A DNA stretch of 64,000 nucleotides from positions 62,001 through 126,000 of the forward strand of contig JAEXAJ010000136.1 of assembly GCA_023458215.1 (NCBI GenBank). Direction: 5' to 3'. How positions within the stretch are numbered: the stretch's first letter is position 1; the number at the start of each line of letters is the position of its first letter. Positions 32,001 through 41,100 of the stretch are shown here, one piece after another. The stretch is from Bacteroidota bacterium. GTDB taxonomy: Bacteria > Bacteroidota > Bacteroidia > Bacteroidales > Bacteroidaceae. The position numbers and the translations under genes are program-made. The notes under the pieces were generated by a model. The model was given only the letters and a program-made list of their open reading frames with translations, was not told the DNA's origin and made no database searches.

Positions 32001-33086
32001 TTTTCCGATAGGGCTGTCGGGGGTGGGGGAACAACTGTAATATTCAAAATTGTTCTGGAAGGAAGAGTAAAACTTGATACCGTCAAAGTAGGAACCTAGC
32101 CAAAGGCTTTCTTCCTTGTCGATATACATGGTATAGATAAACTTGTTGACACCCGTTCTTATTTTGAGTTGCGGATCGTTGGAAGATATAATTTCGCCTT
32201 TTTCTGCTTTGAAGATCCCTACACCATTATCGGATGCAATAAGAAGTTCTCCGGGATGGTACTCTTTGATGTCGTGAATGTGGTATAGCAGATTATTGGC
32301 GCTTTTGTCCTGGAAGTTGGTGAAAGTCTCTGTGGCAGGATTAAACAGATCGAGTCCGTTTTGGAAAGTGCCTATCCATAAGTTTCCGTGTGAATCCTCA
32401 AAGATGCTTTGAATAGAGTTATCCGACAAACTCTGAGGGGTCTTCCCTTTTTGATACGTTTTGAATTGGTTGGTCTTTTTGTCGTAGCGGCACAATCCCT
32501 CTGAATAGGTTCCTATCCATAGATTTTGTTTACTGTCCAGTTGCAAAGCCATGATAATGTCTTGGGGGATACAGTCGGTTTTGCCGGGGATGTTCCGGTA
32601 CACTTTGAGTTTTACTTCATTGTATGGCGAGAAGCGATACAATCCTTGCCCGTTTGTTGCGATCCATATCGTTCCTTCGTTGTCTTCTACTATATCGGTT
32701 ACGTATGACTGAATGGTTTCTCCTGTTTCGGTTTTTGCGTTGAAGGGTTTGAATGTGTCGGTTTTCGAGTCATAGATAGCGATTCCACTGTCCAAGCCAA
32801 TCCACATCCGGCCTCTGTGGTCAATGAGTATTTTCTTCACACTATTGCTGGTAGTGGCGTCGATGTATTTGGATAAATAGTAGTTCTTGAAACGAATTCC
32901 ATCGAACCGGCTCAATCCGTCGTCGGTGCCAAACCAGATGAAGCCGCATGAATCTTGCAAGATGCTGTAAACCCGATTGGCTGCCAGTCCGTCATCCATG
33001 GTGTATGCGGTGGAGAAGATGCGCTGTGCATGCAATGTTGTGATGCATAGAAGCTGAAAGATTGCGCAAAGGATGATTTTTTTCAT
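29025..33086 (-). CDS. Hybrid two-component system regulator (HTCS)
   Basis: A 1353-residue one-polypeptide sensor and regulator. The start at 33086 (MKKIILCAIF) begins a signal peptide ending HAQ; the frame upstream to 33170 is not needed. The periplasmic sensor (about 22-690) is built of repeated beta-propeller blades (patterns GxLWIGT and GIxxY recur), then a Y_Y_Y domain (about 690-770). It continues with a transmembrane helix (about 780-800), a HisKA domain with phospho-acceptor His843 (AHEIRTP), HATPase (DDGIGI), a receiver domain with Asp1145 (ISDVMM), and an AraC-type DNA-binding domain (about 1250-1345). It lies divergent from GH20 and is the natural regulator of the 33333-52343 locus. 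Its last codons overlap the prfB terminator. Confidence 0.95.
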   Translation of the reverse strand: MKKIILCAIFQLLCITTLHAQRIFSTAYTMDDGLAANRVYSILQDSCGFIWFGTDDGLSRFDGIRFKNYYLSKYIDATTSNSVKKILIDHRGRMWIGLDSGIAIYDSKTDTFKPFNAKTETGETIQSYVTDIVEDNEGTIWIATNGQGLYRFSPYNEVKLKVYRNIPGKTDCIPQDIIMALQLDSKQNLWIGTYSEGLCRYDKKTNQFKTYQKGKTPQSLSDNSIQSIFEDSHGNLWIGTFQNGLDLFNPATETFTNFQDKSANNLLYHIHDIKEYHPGELLIASDNGVGIFKAEKGEIISSNDPQLKIRTGVNKFIYTMYIDKEESLWLGSYFDGIKFYSSFQNNFEYYSCSPTPDSPIGKVVNVIREDKDNSYWIGTDDNGIFRFNAKTQAITPFRSAADIGSTYYCIHDLLLDGDKLYAATYERGLEVFDLKTGKVETFLHNPDDKTSIPSSRVFELYKASNGRIYIGTSNGICYYDTSRKAFVKIASFNGRVSSIIEDHNGIIWIGTSTSGLLAYNIKTQKIESYQHTTDPKSITKNVITTLAIDSRKNLWIGTHGQGLCKYNEATNDFTRYDNLELPNQVITSIIPKGDALWIATNKGLVVYNPDTKYLKVYSKSNGLYNEQFTPDSGMEASDGKLFLGSTNGFCFFSPQNLRENAYNPPVILTGMTILGKEISVNTENSPLKQAIGYTQELTLEHDQSMIGFDFAALSYIAPKENYYQYMLEGLDNEWQFTEGNTNHLSYANLPAGEYTLRIKGTNSDKIWSSNEIRLKIKVLPPFFQSKTAFLLYAICFAIIVFMSVRYYIKRSEKKQHERIRSLNDEKEKELYNSKIEFFTNIAHEIRTPLSLIIGPLEYLMKTASINNVYGEYLGIIEQNYKRLYVLVNQLLDFRKVDSGAYKLSYDSYQVKEVIAKVTGIFELTAKQKEITIDTSSINEEMVMITDEEALIKIVSNLVSNAMKYAKNSIEITTCENDSEVILTITDDGIGITDTEKSKIFDAFYQVKSNKEINKLGIGIGLHMTRSLVQLMNGKIVANDREDGKNGVAISVYLPKIMPINEKLQTTRKIEDMVLSDSAIEETINEEAANEPMKKQYAVMVVDDNPEILDFLSKILSEEYFVISALSGEEAVQILEKNNIDLVISDVMMEDMNGFELCAKIKNNINISHIPVILLTAKTDTESKIQGLEAGADAYIDKPFSPFHLKAQLRNLFKKREQIQQTYASTPLSDIRSAVHNRLDEEFMDKCTEIILNNIENPEFSVNTLAQQLGMSRTSVFTKIKGIIDMTPNDFIKVTRLKKACQMMVEGEYRITEIGFLVGFSSSSYFAKCFQKQFGMLPTDFIKNIDGNTKSAGN

Positions 33087-33253
33087 GGGGGAGTAGTTTA
33101 ACCTTGTTTTCAAATGATTTGCCAGTGACAATATTAGGAAGAATAAGTAGGATAAGCAAATGATGTGCAATCTTTTTCGTGACGGAAAAAGACTTTCGAA
33201 AACGAACGAAAGAAACGTTCAATTCTTGGATAATTATAGGTAAAAAGAGATTC

Positions 33254-33288
33254 TTACGATATTGTCCTTTATTTGTACGCGATTTTTC
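33254..33288 (+). promoter_or_regulatory. Putative HTCS operator, copy A (upstream of GH20)
   Basis: A 35-base block identical to 37977-38011. It contains TTGTCC and TTGTAC in direct orientation 11 bases apart, then GCGATTTTTC. Its GTACGC core (33275) is 35 bases upstream of the -7 element TATTTTTG (33310-33317). No TTTG occurs at the -33 position, as expected for an activator-dependent promoter. Confidence 0.7.
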
Positions 33289-33309
33289 AAGCTTGATTAG
33301 GCATCGCAT

Positions 33310-33317
33310 TATTTTTG
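33310..33317 (+). promoter_or_regulatory. -7 promoter element of GH20
   Basis: TATTTTTG fits TAnnTTTG. It lies 22 bases downstream of operator copy A, and transcription would start near 33323. Confidence 0.6.
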
Positions 33318-33332
33318 CAGATACAATCTTAA

Positions 33333-35525
33333 ATGAATACTATAATGGAGAAATCACGATTAAGTATCATGATAGTCAACCTATCGATAAGCCTTTTGGG
33401 AGTGGGGATATGTTTACCTTCCTTGGCATATCCATTGCACCAGCCTGTTCAGCCTGCTGCCAAGCAACTTCCTGTTATCCCCATGCCTACCGAATACCAA
33501 TGGGGTGAAGGTTTTTTCCGAATAGATTCGGCAGCCCTTTTCTCGGATACTCCTTGTGTCGGAGTTGAGTATATAGTCGATAAGGGTTTGGCAGAGTTTG
33601 GTAATGAAGGGTATCTGCTGAATGTATCTCCAAAAGGAATTTCTGTGAAAGCACAATCATCTGCCGGACTGTTTTATGCTAAAGTTACCTTGCGACAGTT
33701 GTATAGCTGTGGGGTAGTACCTGCTGTACGGATAAAGGATATACCTCGGTTTGTTCATAGGGGAATTATGTTGGATGTTTCCAGGCATTTTTTCTCAAAA
33801 GAGGAGGTCAAGGAACTTATAGACCGGATGTCCTTTTATAAGCTCAATCGCTTTCACTGGCATTTGACTGATGACGGAGGATGGCGCTTTGAAGTGCCCG
33901 ATTATCCTGAACTGACTCAAACAGCAGCTTTCAGAACCCACCATGTATGGCGGGATTGGTGGAAGAACGGTGGACGGTTTGCTACCGAAACTACTCCGAA
34001 TGCTTATGGTGGATATTATTCTAAAGCCGATATAAAGGAAATTGTAGACTACGCATCCGAAAGATTTATAACCATTATTCCCGAGGTGGAATTTCCGGGT
34101 CATTCAAAAGAAGTCTTTGTTGCCTATCCCGAACTCTGTTGCGCCGGCAAGCCCTATTCAGGAGGAACATTCTGTGTGGGCAATGCCGATACATACGCTT
34201 TTATGAAGAGTGTACTGAATACAGTGATGGAGTTATTTCCATCTGAAGTGATACATATAGGAGGTGATGAAACCGATACCAAGCCTTGGGCGAACTGTCC
34301 CAAGTGTCGGGAATTGATGAAGCGCGAGGGCATGGAGGAGGTACATCAACTTCATAATTACATCATCGGGCAGGCCGAAGAAATATTGAAAGCCGGCGGT
34401 CGTCGCATGACGGGATGGGATGAAATAGCTAGTGAGAAACTAGATAAAAGTTCGATTATCATGTCCTGGCAAGGCGAACGGGCAGGGATTGAGGCTGCCA
34501 AGGAGGGTTATGATGTTATTTTGACTCCTTTGCATTACTTGTATCTGGACTATTTTCAGTCTGCTCCCGATAAAGCACCTTTGGCGCACGATGGGTATAC
34601 GCCTATTGAGAAAGTGTACACTTACAATCCCGTACCCGATACGCTCGAAACGGTGTTTCTGCCTCATATCCTAGGAATTCAAGGCAATATCTGGACCGAG
34701 TGGATAGCGAACAATCAGCATTTGGAGTATATGGCTTACCCTCGCCTGCTAGCTGTTGCCGAAGTGGCATGGAGTCCTCAGAACATGCGCTCATGGTCTG
34801 GTTTCAGAAACCGCTTGCTTCCTCATATTGGCAGACTGCAACACGAAGGAGTCAATACTTATACTTTATCTTCGGATATAGAAGTGATGATGAAAGCCGA
34901 TACAATGCAAAAAGTGCTGAGCCTCTGCCTGAAGTGTGAAAGGAGTGATGTAGAAATACGATATACTACAGATGGCACCTTTCCTACGGCACACAGCCCA
35001 CTGTACAAAGAACCACTGTTTCTGAAAGATTCGCTTCTGTTGAAGGCTGCCTCTTTTAAAGATAATGCAGTACAGGGAGACATTTTTAGTGAAACGTATT
35101 ATTATCATAAAGCTATTGGAAAACAAGTGGAGAGTTCCTTGCAGCATGTTGACCAAGGAATTCTTACGGATGGTTGCATCGGAGGTAAAACCTATTTGGA
35201 TGGCAGTTGGGTAAACTTCTCCGGTGACCGCTGTTTCACGTTAGACTTGGGACGTGTAGAAGTAATCCGCCAAGTTTCTACTCGCTGGATGCACCTGCGA
35301 GCAGGTGCACGGCGTCATCTGCCCCAGCAGGTAGAGGTTCTCTTTTCGGTAGACGGAAAAGATTTTATTTCCGGAGGTGTTATCCATAAGAAGGAGCTGG
35401 AAGACACTCCGGCCTTGCAATACCAGCACTATGACTTGAGCGTTCTGCGTAATGCAAGATATGTCCGCATTAATGTGAAGGCAGGAAGCGGCGGCATGTC
35501 ATTGGATGAAATTATAGTGCGATAA
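33333..35525 (+). CDS. GH20 beta-N-acetylhexosaminidase
   Basis: A 730-residue exported enzyme that removes terminal beta-linked GlcNAc or GalNAc by substrate-assisted catalysis. The signal peptide ends near SLAYP. An in-frame ATG at 33345 gives a slightly longer mRNA leader relative to the predicted transcription start and may be the true start. An N-terminal GH20b domain (about 45-130) precedes the barrel (about 135-490), which has HRGIMLDVSRHF, HWHLTDDGGWR and the catalytic pair Asp312-Glu313 in GGDETD. The C-terminal part has a chitobiase-like domain (EIRYTTDGTFPT, about 535-590) and an F5/8-type beta-sandwich (about 600-730), often carbohydrate-binding. It is first in its operon, under an HTCS box. 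Confidence 0.94.
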   Translation: MNTIMEKSRLSIMIVNLSISLLGVGICLPSLAYPLHQPVQPAAKQLPVIPMPTEYQWGEGFFRIDSAALFSDTPCVGVEYIVDKGLAEFGNEGYLLNVSPKGISVKAQSSAGLFYAKVTLRQLYSCGVVPAVRIKDIPRFVHRGIMLDVSRHFFSKEEVKELIDRMSFYKLNRFHWHLTDDGGWRFEVPDYPELTQTAAFRTHHVWRDWWKNGGRFATETTPNAYGGYYSKADIKEIVDYASERFITIIPEVEFPGHSKEVFVAYPELCCAGKPYSGGTFCVGNADTYAFMKSVLNTVMELFPSEVIHIGGDETDTKPWANCPKCRELMKREGMEEVHQLHNYIIGQAEEILKAGGRRMTGWDEIASEKLDKSSIIMSWQGERAGIEAAKEGYDVILTPLHYLYLDYFQSAPDKAPLAHDGYTPIEKVYTYNPVPDTLETVFLPHILGIQGNIWTEWIANNQHLEYMAYPRLLAVAEVAWSPQNMRSWSGFRNRLLPHIGRLQHEGVNTYTLSSDIEVMMKADTMQKVLSLCLKCERSDVEIRYTTDGTFPTAHSPLYKEPLFLKDSLLLKAASFKDNAVQGDIFSETYYYHKAIGKQVESSLQHVDQGILTDGCIGGKTYLDGSWVNFSGDRCFTLDLGRVEVIRQVSTRWMHLRAGARRHLPQQVEVLFSVDGKDFISGGVIHKKELEDTPALQYQHYDLSVLRNARYVRINVKAGSGGMSLDEIIVR

Positions 35526-35594
35526 GGACTATTTTTATCAGTTCAAGGTATTGATTTCATACAATAATAGAAACCATTTAAAATCTTATTAATT

Positions 35595-37049
35595 ATGTTC
35601 CATTCAATTAAAGTAACATTTTTCTTTCTGCTTCTCTTGATGCCTTTTAATGTGGCTATGTCCCAGAGAGTTGTATATATGCAAGGTACTTCCCCTTTTG
35701 AGGAGATAAATCGTATTGAACTATTATCCCAGTTTGAATTATGGTGGAGAATATCCTATAATCCTATACGTACTCCGCTGGAAAAAACTTCGTGCGATCA
35801 TTTTCTTTTGAAAACAACCTTTACCACCCCCGGACTGTTAAAGTTCAGTTTGTTGAATTCAACTGTGCAAAGTGTCTTTGCAACTCCCGGTGATTCTGTG
35901 CAATTTACAGTCGATTCTATCAGTTATAATAATAAGAATGTAGAATATTACATGAAGTTTACCGGGACAAATGCAGCTCAGTGGAATTACGGGCATTTGT
36001 TTGGCACTAAGTTTCACAATAGAAAATCTCCTGTCTTTAAGAAGGGTGGAGATATTGAGGCTTACAAATGTGCAGTGGAAGACTGGAAAGATCAACAACT
36101 GGAGTTTCTTAAAGCTTATAATCAGGAACATGTGCTAACAAATGACTTCTTGACTTACGCCAAAGCACATATAGAAAATGAGTATACATATCTCTTATAC
36201 TTACCTATTCGATATAAATACATTGCTGAAGACTCTATTCCTGTTGGCTATTTGAGTGATGTTTCTAAAATTAATTTCAAGGATGAAAACTTGTTGGAGT
36301 ATTACAAGACTGCTTTGGTATTAAGGTATATTCGTTGTTATACTAATGATATTTGGACTCAGTTCGATCTGATCCATCACAATATTATGACTGAATTTAC
36401 TGGTCGGACACGTGAATTTTTGCTGAGTGCCTTAATTGATATATTTGCTCAAAAACAAGACCAGTCGTATTCTGTACAGTTGTTGGCAGCGATAAAAGAT
36501 TCTAGTAAGTATGTACAAGACTCACTTTATTCAGGTTTTATTAAGAACACTGAAGAGTTCTATCTTAAGTTGAAAAAAGAAATTCCCAACGATGTTTTAG
36601 AGAACACGCTTCTCACTGCTTATAACTCTATTTCCACTATTACTTTCAAGGAATTGTTGGATAGCCTGAAGGGAAAGGCACTTTATATTGATTTTTGGGC
36701 GAGTTGGTGTGGACCCTGTAAGTATGATATAAAGAACTCGGCAGTAGCTAAAAAATATTTGGAAGATAAAGAGGTTGTTTATTTGTATTTCTCGGTAGAC
36801 AGTGATGTTGAGAAATGGAAAATTACTTCTGCTGACGAAAATATAACTCATAATCAATATTTGATAAATGATAATAGGGCATCCGTCTTACTCAAATACT
36901 TGGGTGTGAATTCTTTTCCTAAGTACGTCATTTTAGATAAGGCTCACAAATTAGTGAGTATGGACGCACCACGTCCAACTCCGCCTTTTTTTCAGCAGCT
37001 AAAAGATATGATTTCACTTATGGGGGCAAAAGTGATTAGGTATGAATAA
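35595..37049 (+). CDS. TlpA/ResA-like thioredoxin-fold protein
   Basis: A 484-residue exported protein (signal peptide ends AMSQ). The C-terminal thioredoxin domain (about 345-475) carries the redox motif WCGPC (Cys372, Cys375) in FWASWCGPCKYDIKN and the conserved cis-proline region NSFPKYVILD. The N-terminal 340 residues are helical and beta-rich with no recognised enzymatic motif, similar in layout to the many large Bacteroides TlpA-like proteins. It starts 69 bases after GH20 and is followed by a 1.07 kb gap, so it closes the GH20 transcript. It might keep cysteine-containing surface proteins reduced; no substrate can be inferred. Confidence 0.85.
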   Translation: MFHSIKVTFFFLLLLMPFNVAMSQRVVYMQGTSPFEEINRIELLSQFELWWRISYNPIRTPLEKTSCDHFLLKTTFTTPGLLKFSLLNSTVQSVFATPGDSVQFTVDSISYNNKNVEYYMKFTGTNAAQWNYGHLFGTKFHNRKSPVFKKGGDIEAYKCAVEDWKDQQLEFLKAYNQEHVLTNDFLTYAKAHIENEYTYLLYLPIRYKYIAEDSIPVGYLSDVSKINFKDENLLEYYKTALVLRYIRCYTNDIWTQFDLIHHNIMTEFTGRTREFLLSALIDIFAQKQDQSYSVQLLAAIKDSSKYVQDSLYSGFIKNTEEFYLKLKKEIPNDVLENTLLTAYNSISTITFKELLDSLKGKALYIDFWASWCGPCKYDIKNSAVAKKYLEDKEVVYLYFSVDSDVEKWKITSADENITHNQYLINDNRASVLLKYLGVNSFPKYVILDKAHKLVSMDAPRPTPPFFQQLKDMISLMGAKVIRYE

Positions 37050-37157
37050 ATACTGTACACTTCTTAGCAGCTTGTTGCTCTTTAAAAGAGAATTTCATTT
37101 TATAACCGTCTCTTGCAACCCAAATATACTTTTCTGAGAAAAAGTTTGTATGCGATT

Positions 37158-37260
37158 TTACCCTCATGCTCTCATACTTTCCTGTAGCCCTTTATTCATC
37201 GGTATTTGAGGTGTGAGGGTAAGTATGAGGGCACTGTGAGGGTAACGACTTACCCTCATG
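37158..37260 (+). repeat. Intergenic palindromic element, copy 1
   Basis: A 103-base element with order a'-b'-core-b-a-a'. Arms are TTACCCTCATG (a', at both ends), CTCATACTT (b'), AAGTATGAG (b) and GTGAGGGTAA (a). The core includes CCCTTTATTCATCGG, shared with copies 2 and 3. The arm sequence differs completely from the other copies yet pairs within itself. Confidence 0.75.
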
Positions 37261-37450
37261 CTATTCTTAAATGAGAATAGACCTAATGCGTTGAATCACA
37301 AATAAATGATTTCTTTGTGTGCTGCCTTTGTTTTGACGATAAAAGTGTGCATATTATTCGGGTTGAGCACCTATGTGCAATGTATTATTCTTTGGTCTTC
37401 CTTATGCTCGCCCTTTATCTTTGTTCTATTCATCCCTCTTGTTTATAAAG

Positions 37451-37538
37451 AGCTAACAATATTGAGCTTATCTATTTACAACAGTAAATAAATAAGCTTA
37501 CAAAAGCGAATAGATCAGCTTACTAATGTGAACATGTA
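37451..37538. repeat. Degenerate 22-base tandem array
   Basis: AGCTAAC or AGCTTAC begins at 37451, 37495 and 37517, all multiples of 22 apart; the unit at 37473 is decayed. Its period is like those of the arrays at 10331 and 57502. Confidence 0.45.
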
Positions 37539-37618
37539 ATTGAAGTGAAGGGTTTGAGTTACTTTACACGTATGTTATGCGTATTTAGCACCAGGCTTTG
37601 ACGTATCAAGTCCCTTTA

Positions 37619-37657
37619 GTAGAAGTGTTGGGATATGGCATTGCTACAAAAAAACTA
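37619..37657 (+). pseudogene. Possible SusC TonB-box relic
   Basis: One frame reads VEVLGYGIATKKL, resembling the SusC hallmark EVVVVGYGxxKK. A stop lies a few codons upstream and similarity ends at once downstream. It may be a decayed receptor fragment or chance. Confidence 0.25.
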
Positions 37658-37717
37658 GGAAATTATCACAGTGTATTGATTTGTATTTATCGGCTTATAA
37701 TCAGAAGAAAATACAGT

Positions 37718-37820
37718 TGGTGGAAGCAAAATTTGCCTACACCTTTTTAATTTGCTTCCACCGCACCTGTAGCACCGATGAATAGGGAGATACAGTAAAA
37801 AGGTGGAAGTGTGTAGGCAG
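37718..37820 (-). repeat. Intergenic palindromic element, copy 2
   Basis: A 103-base element in inverse orientation. Read on the minus strand: GCCTACAC (a'), CTTCCACC (b'), core CCCTATTCATCGG, GGTGGAAGC (b), GGTGTAGGC (a), GCTTCCACC (b'). It aligns end to end with copy 3. Confidence 0.8.
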
Positions 37821-37976
37821 GATGCATAAAACTTTGATGCGGTTGTTTTGACTGAGAGGACTTTCGACATATAATGAAATCAGTATGATTCGCATGACAG
37901 ATGTAACAACAAAATAGTACGCATTTAGGATAAATTCATCTAAGATGTATTTCTATAGCTTTTGAAGTGGGATATT

Positions 37977-38011
37977 TTACGATATTGTCCTTTATTTGTA
38001 CGCGATTTTTC
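37977..38011 (+). promoter_or_regulatory. Putative HTCS operator, copy B (upstream of SusC)
   Basis: Identical over 35 bases to copy A at 33254-33288. Its GTACGC core (37998) is again 35 bases before the -7 element TATCTTTG (38033-38040), and the flanking sequence is unrelated. Conservation is therefore of the site, not of a larger duplication. Confidence 0.7.
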
Positions 38012-38032
38012 TAGCTCAAATACAGTCGTCGT

Positions 38033-38040
38033 TATCTTTG
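38033..38040 (+). promoter_or_regulatory. -7 promoter element of susCD operon
   Basis: TATCTTTG fits TAnnTTTG and lies 22 bases after operator copy B. The predicted mRNA leader before the SusC start is about 70 bases. Confidence 0.6.
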
Positions 38041-38118
38041 CAAGCAGAACCTTTGCAGATGAAGTTGCGCAACGACACGATGGGTTTAATAAAAATGTTA
38101 TCTTAATCAACTACTATT

Positions 38119-41100
38119 ATGAATGTAGAAAAAACATCAGAAAAGCATGGCGGCTTCCTGTATAAGCGCCGACCTTCAAGTAAGCTTTCAGCTTTGGTGG
38201 CATTGTTTATCTTCTTGGCTTGTGCCACAGCAAGTGCACAGAGTGTGCAGAGAAAGATGATAACGGGAATCGTAACCGATCAGGCAGGCGAATCAATTAT
38301 TGGTGCCAATGTAATAGAAAAAGGAACTTCTAATGGAACGATTACCGATATAGAAGGAAAATTCAAGCTCGAAGTTAGTGAAAAGGGTGTTATTCAGGTA
38401 TCTTTTATTGGTTATACTTCTTATGAATCTCCGGTTGGAAAACAAACTAATTTCAATATTAAGCTTCAGGATGACTCTCAGGCATTGAGTGAAGTGGTTG
38501 TAGTGGGTTATGGCGTGCAACGTAAAGTGACTACTACCGGTGCCGTGTCTAAAGTAGATGGCGGCGAACTGAAGAAGCTCTCCATTCCCAATGCTGCCAA
38601 GGCACTGCAAGGACAAGTTTCCGGTCTTACAATTATCGACCGTGGCGGTGTGCCGGGCGGTGATAGTCCGGTTATTTATCTACGCGGTATCGGTACTACG
38701 GGCAATTCAGCACCACTAGTTTTGGTAGACGGTGTGGAAATGTCGCTCAGCGCTGTGCCTTCTTCCGAGATTGAGAACATCTCTGTATTGAAGGATGCTG
38801 CTTCGGCCTCTATTTATGGTTCGCGTGCTGCCCACGGTGTTATACTTGTGACTACAAAGAAAGGCAAAGCCGGTAAAGTCAATGTGAGCTATAACGGTAC
38901 CATCGGTCTGCAAGACCGTGCCATCAAAGCCAAGCAAGTTTCTGCCCGCGAATATATGGAAATGGTGAATGAAGCTTTACTGAACTCCGGCAAAGCAAAA
39001 GGCAAATATTCGCCCGAGGATATTGACATTACCGAAAGTGGTACTGATCCCTACAAACATGCCTATAACGTTTGGCCCGATGAAGTTTTCAAGAGTACCT
39101 ATATTACCGAACATAATCTTTCCGTGAATGGCGGTAACGAGAATGCCCGCTATATGGTATCCTTTAACTACCTTGACCAACCCGGTCTTACAGCCAATAC
39201 CGATTTTCAACGTTACAACTTCCGCACAAGCACAGAAATCCAGATAAATAAGTTTATCAAATTGAGTAGTGACCTCACTTATCGTCACGACGACCGTCTG
39301 AAGCCTCAACGGTTGGGAGACGCCCTATATCGTGCATGGTGTATGCAACCCACTACTGCCGCCCGTTATGAAAATGGTGATTATGCACTGGACGGACAGA
39401 ATTTGAGTGTATTATCTTTTACTGACCTCGATGTAGTGGGTGAAGAACGCTACGTAGCCGATGCAGTTTTCGGTCAAGCCAAGGTTGACATCGAGCCCTT
39501 GAAAGACCTCGTATTTACCGGTCTTGTATCATTGAACGGACTTTGGGACAGACAAAAGATTCACTACAAGAACCATAAGTATTACAATGAAGAAGGTAAG
39601 CTTATCACTCAAGCCAACAATCCTAACAGCGTGGAAGACGCCCGTAATAACCGCTACGAACTCACTCTTCGTTTCCTTGCCAACTACAAGAAGCAACTGG
39701 GCGAAGATCATAACCTTGCCTTCCTCTACGGTATGGAGCAGATTTCGTATCGCAACTATTGGTCGAAAGCTCAACGTAAAGACCTTATCTCGGATGAATT
39801 ACCCGATGTATCGCTTGGCTCGGCAGCCAGTCAGTTTGCTGAAGGTAAACCCGAACAACGTGGTCTTAACTCTTTCTTCGGTCGTATCAACTACGCCTTC
39901 AAAGACAGATACCTGTTCGAAGCGAACCTGCGTGCCGACGGTTCTTCACGCTTTGCCAAAGGACATAAATGGGGTATCTTCCCTTCATTCTCGGCTGCAT
40001 GGCGTGTATCTGAAGAGAACTTTATGAAGAGCTTGACTTTTGTCGACAACCTGAAACTGCGTGCATCGTGGGGACAGACGGGTAACGAACGTATCGATAA
40101 CTTTCTGTATGTGCCTCAGTACACCACTGAAAATGTAATTGTCAATAACAGTCTGTCTACCGCCGTTTATCAAAAGAAGATGGCTAATCCCGATATCACT
40201 TGGGAAACAGTAGAGCAAACCAACGTCGGTATCGATTTCAGCTTATGGAATGGTCTGTTCTTCGGAGAGTTAGACTGGTATCGCAAGGATACTAAGGATA
40301 TTCTTCTGGCATTGGGTATTCCTCGCTTTATCGGTCTCGATGCTCCGATGCAGAATGCCGGTGTTGTAAGAAACAGTGGTATCGAAACGATGCTTGGTTT
40401 CCGTAAGTCGTTCAAGGATTTCAAGTTGACTACTTCGGTGAACTTCTCGTACAACGATAACAAATGGGTAGACCGTGGCAGCGATAAACGTAATATCAAC
40501 GGTTGGACTATCCAAGCCGAAGGTTCACCTATTCACGCATTCTACATCTACAAAGCCGACGGATTGATAGCCAACGACGAAGAATTGAAAGAATACAAAG
40601 CCAAACACAAATCCGATCCTCGTGGTATGGATGTATTGAAAGCCGGTGATGTGAAATTTGTAGATACTAATGGCGATGGCGAAATCAATGCTGCCGACCG
40701 CCAGATATATCGTCCCAATATTCCAGCTTTCACCTTCGGCCTGAATGTAAACGCCGAATACAAAGGCTTTGATTTCAGCCTCTTCTTCCAAGGAACAGCT
40801 GGTGGTAATCAGTTCCTTGAGAAAGAATATGTAGAAGGTCCCAACTACGAAGTGTTTACCGGTATCCACTTCCGCGACCGTTGGACGGAAACCAATCAAC
40901 GCGGCGATGCTTCCATGCCCCGCCTCGAAGCTGCTAACAACCGCAACTCATCCAACTACAACTCCTTCTTCCTGCAAGACTGTTCGTACTTGCGCCTGAA
41001 GAATGCGCAACTGGGCTATACGCTGCCCTCTAAGCTAGTCAAGAAGATGGGTATGAATACACTGCGTCTCTATGTGTCGGGTTCTAATCTGCTTACCTTC

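Larger units (their letters stand above)
37050..38118. other. 1.07 kb intergenic region rich in repeats
   Basis: No convincing gene. It contains repeat-element copies at 37158-37260 and 37718-37820, a small hairpin at 37261-37280 (CTATTCT/AGAATAG), a degenerate 22-base array at 37451-37538, a short SusC-like relic at 37619-37657, and the SusC operator and promoter at 37977-38040. Confidence 0.7.

Noticed and set aside
37306..37491. 61-codon hydrophobic open frame
   Set aside because: AT-rich and not followed by a related gene; hydrophobicity is expected from T-rich sequence and the end runs into the degenerate array.
37655..37870. 71-codon minus-strand open frame
   Set aside because: It overlaps element copy 2 and has no recognisable features.
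38060..38107. 15-codon leader peptide upstream of SusC
   Set aside because: ATG to TAA frame in the mRNA leader, but no codon bias, hairpin pair or conserved motif supports attenuation.
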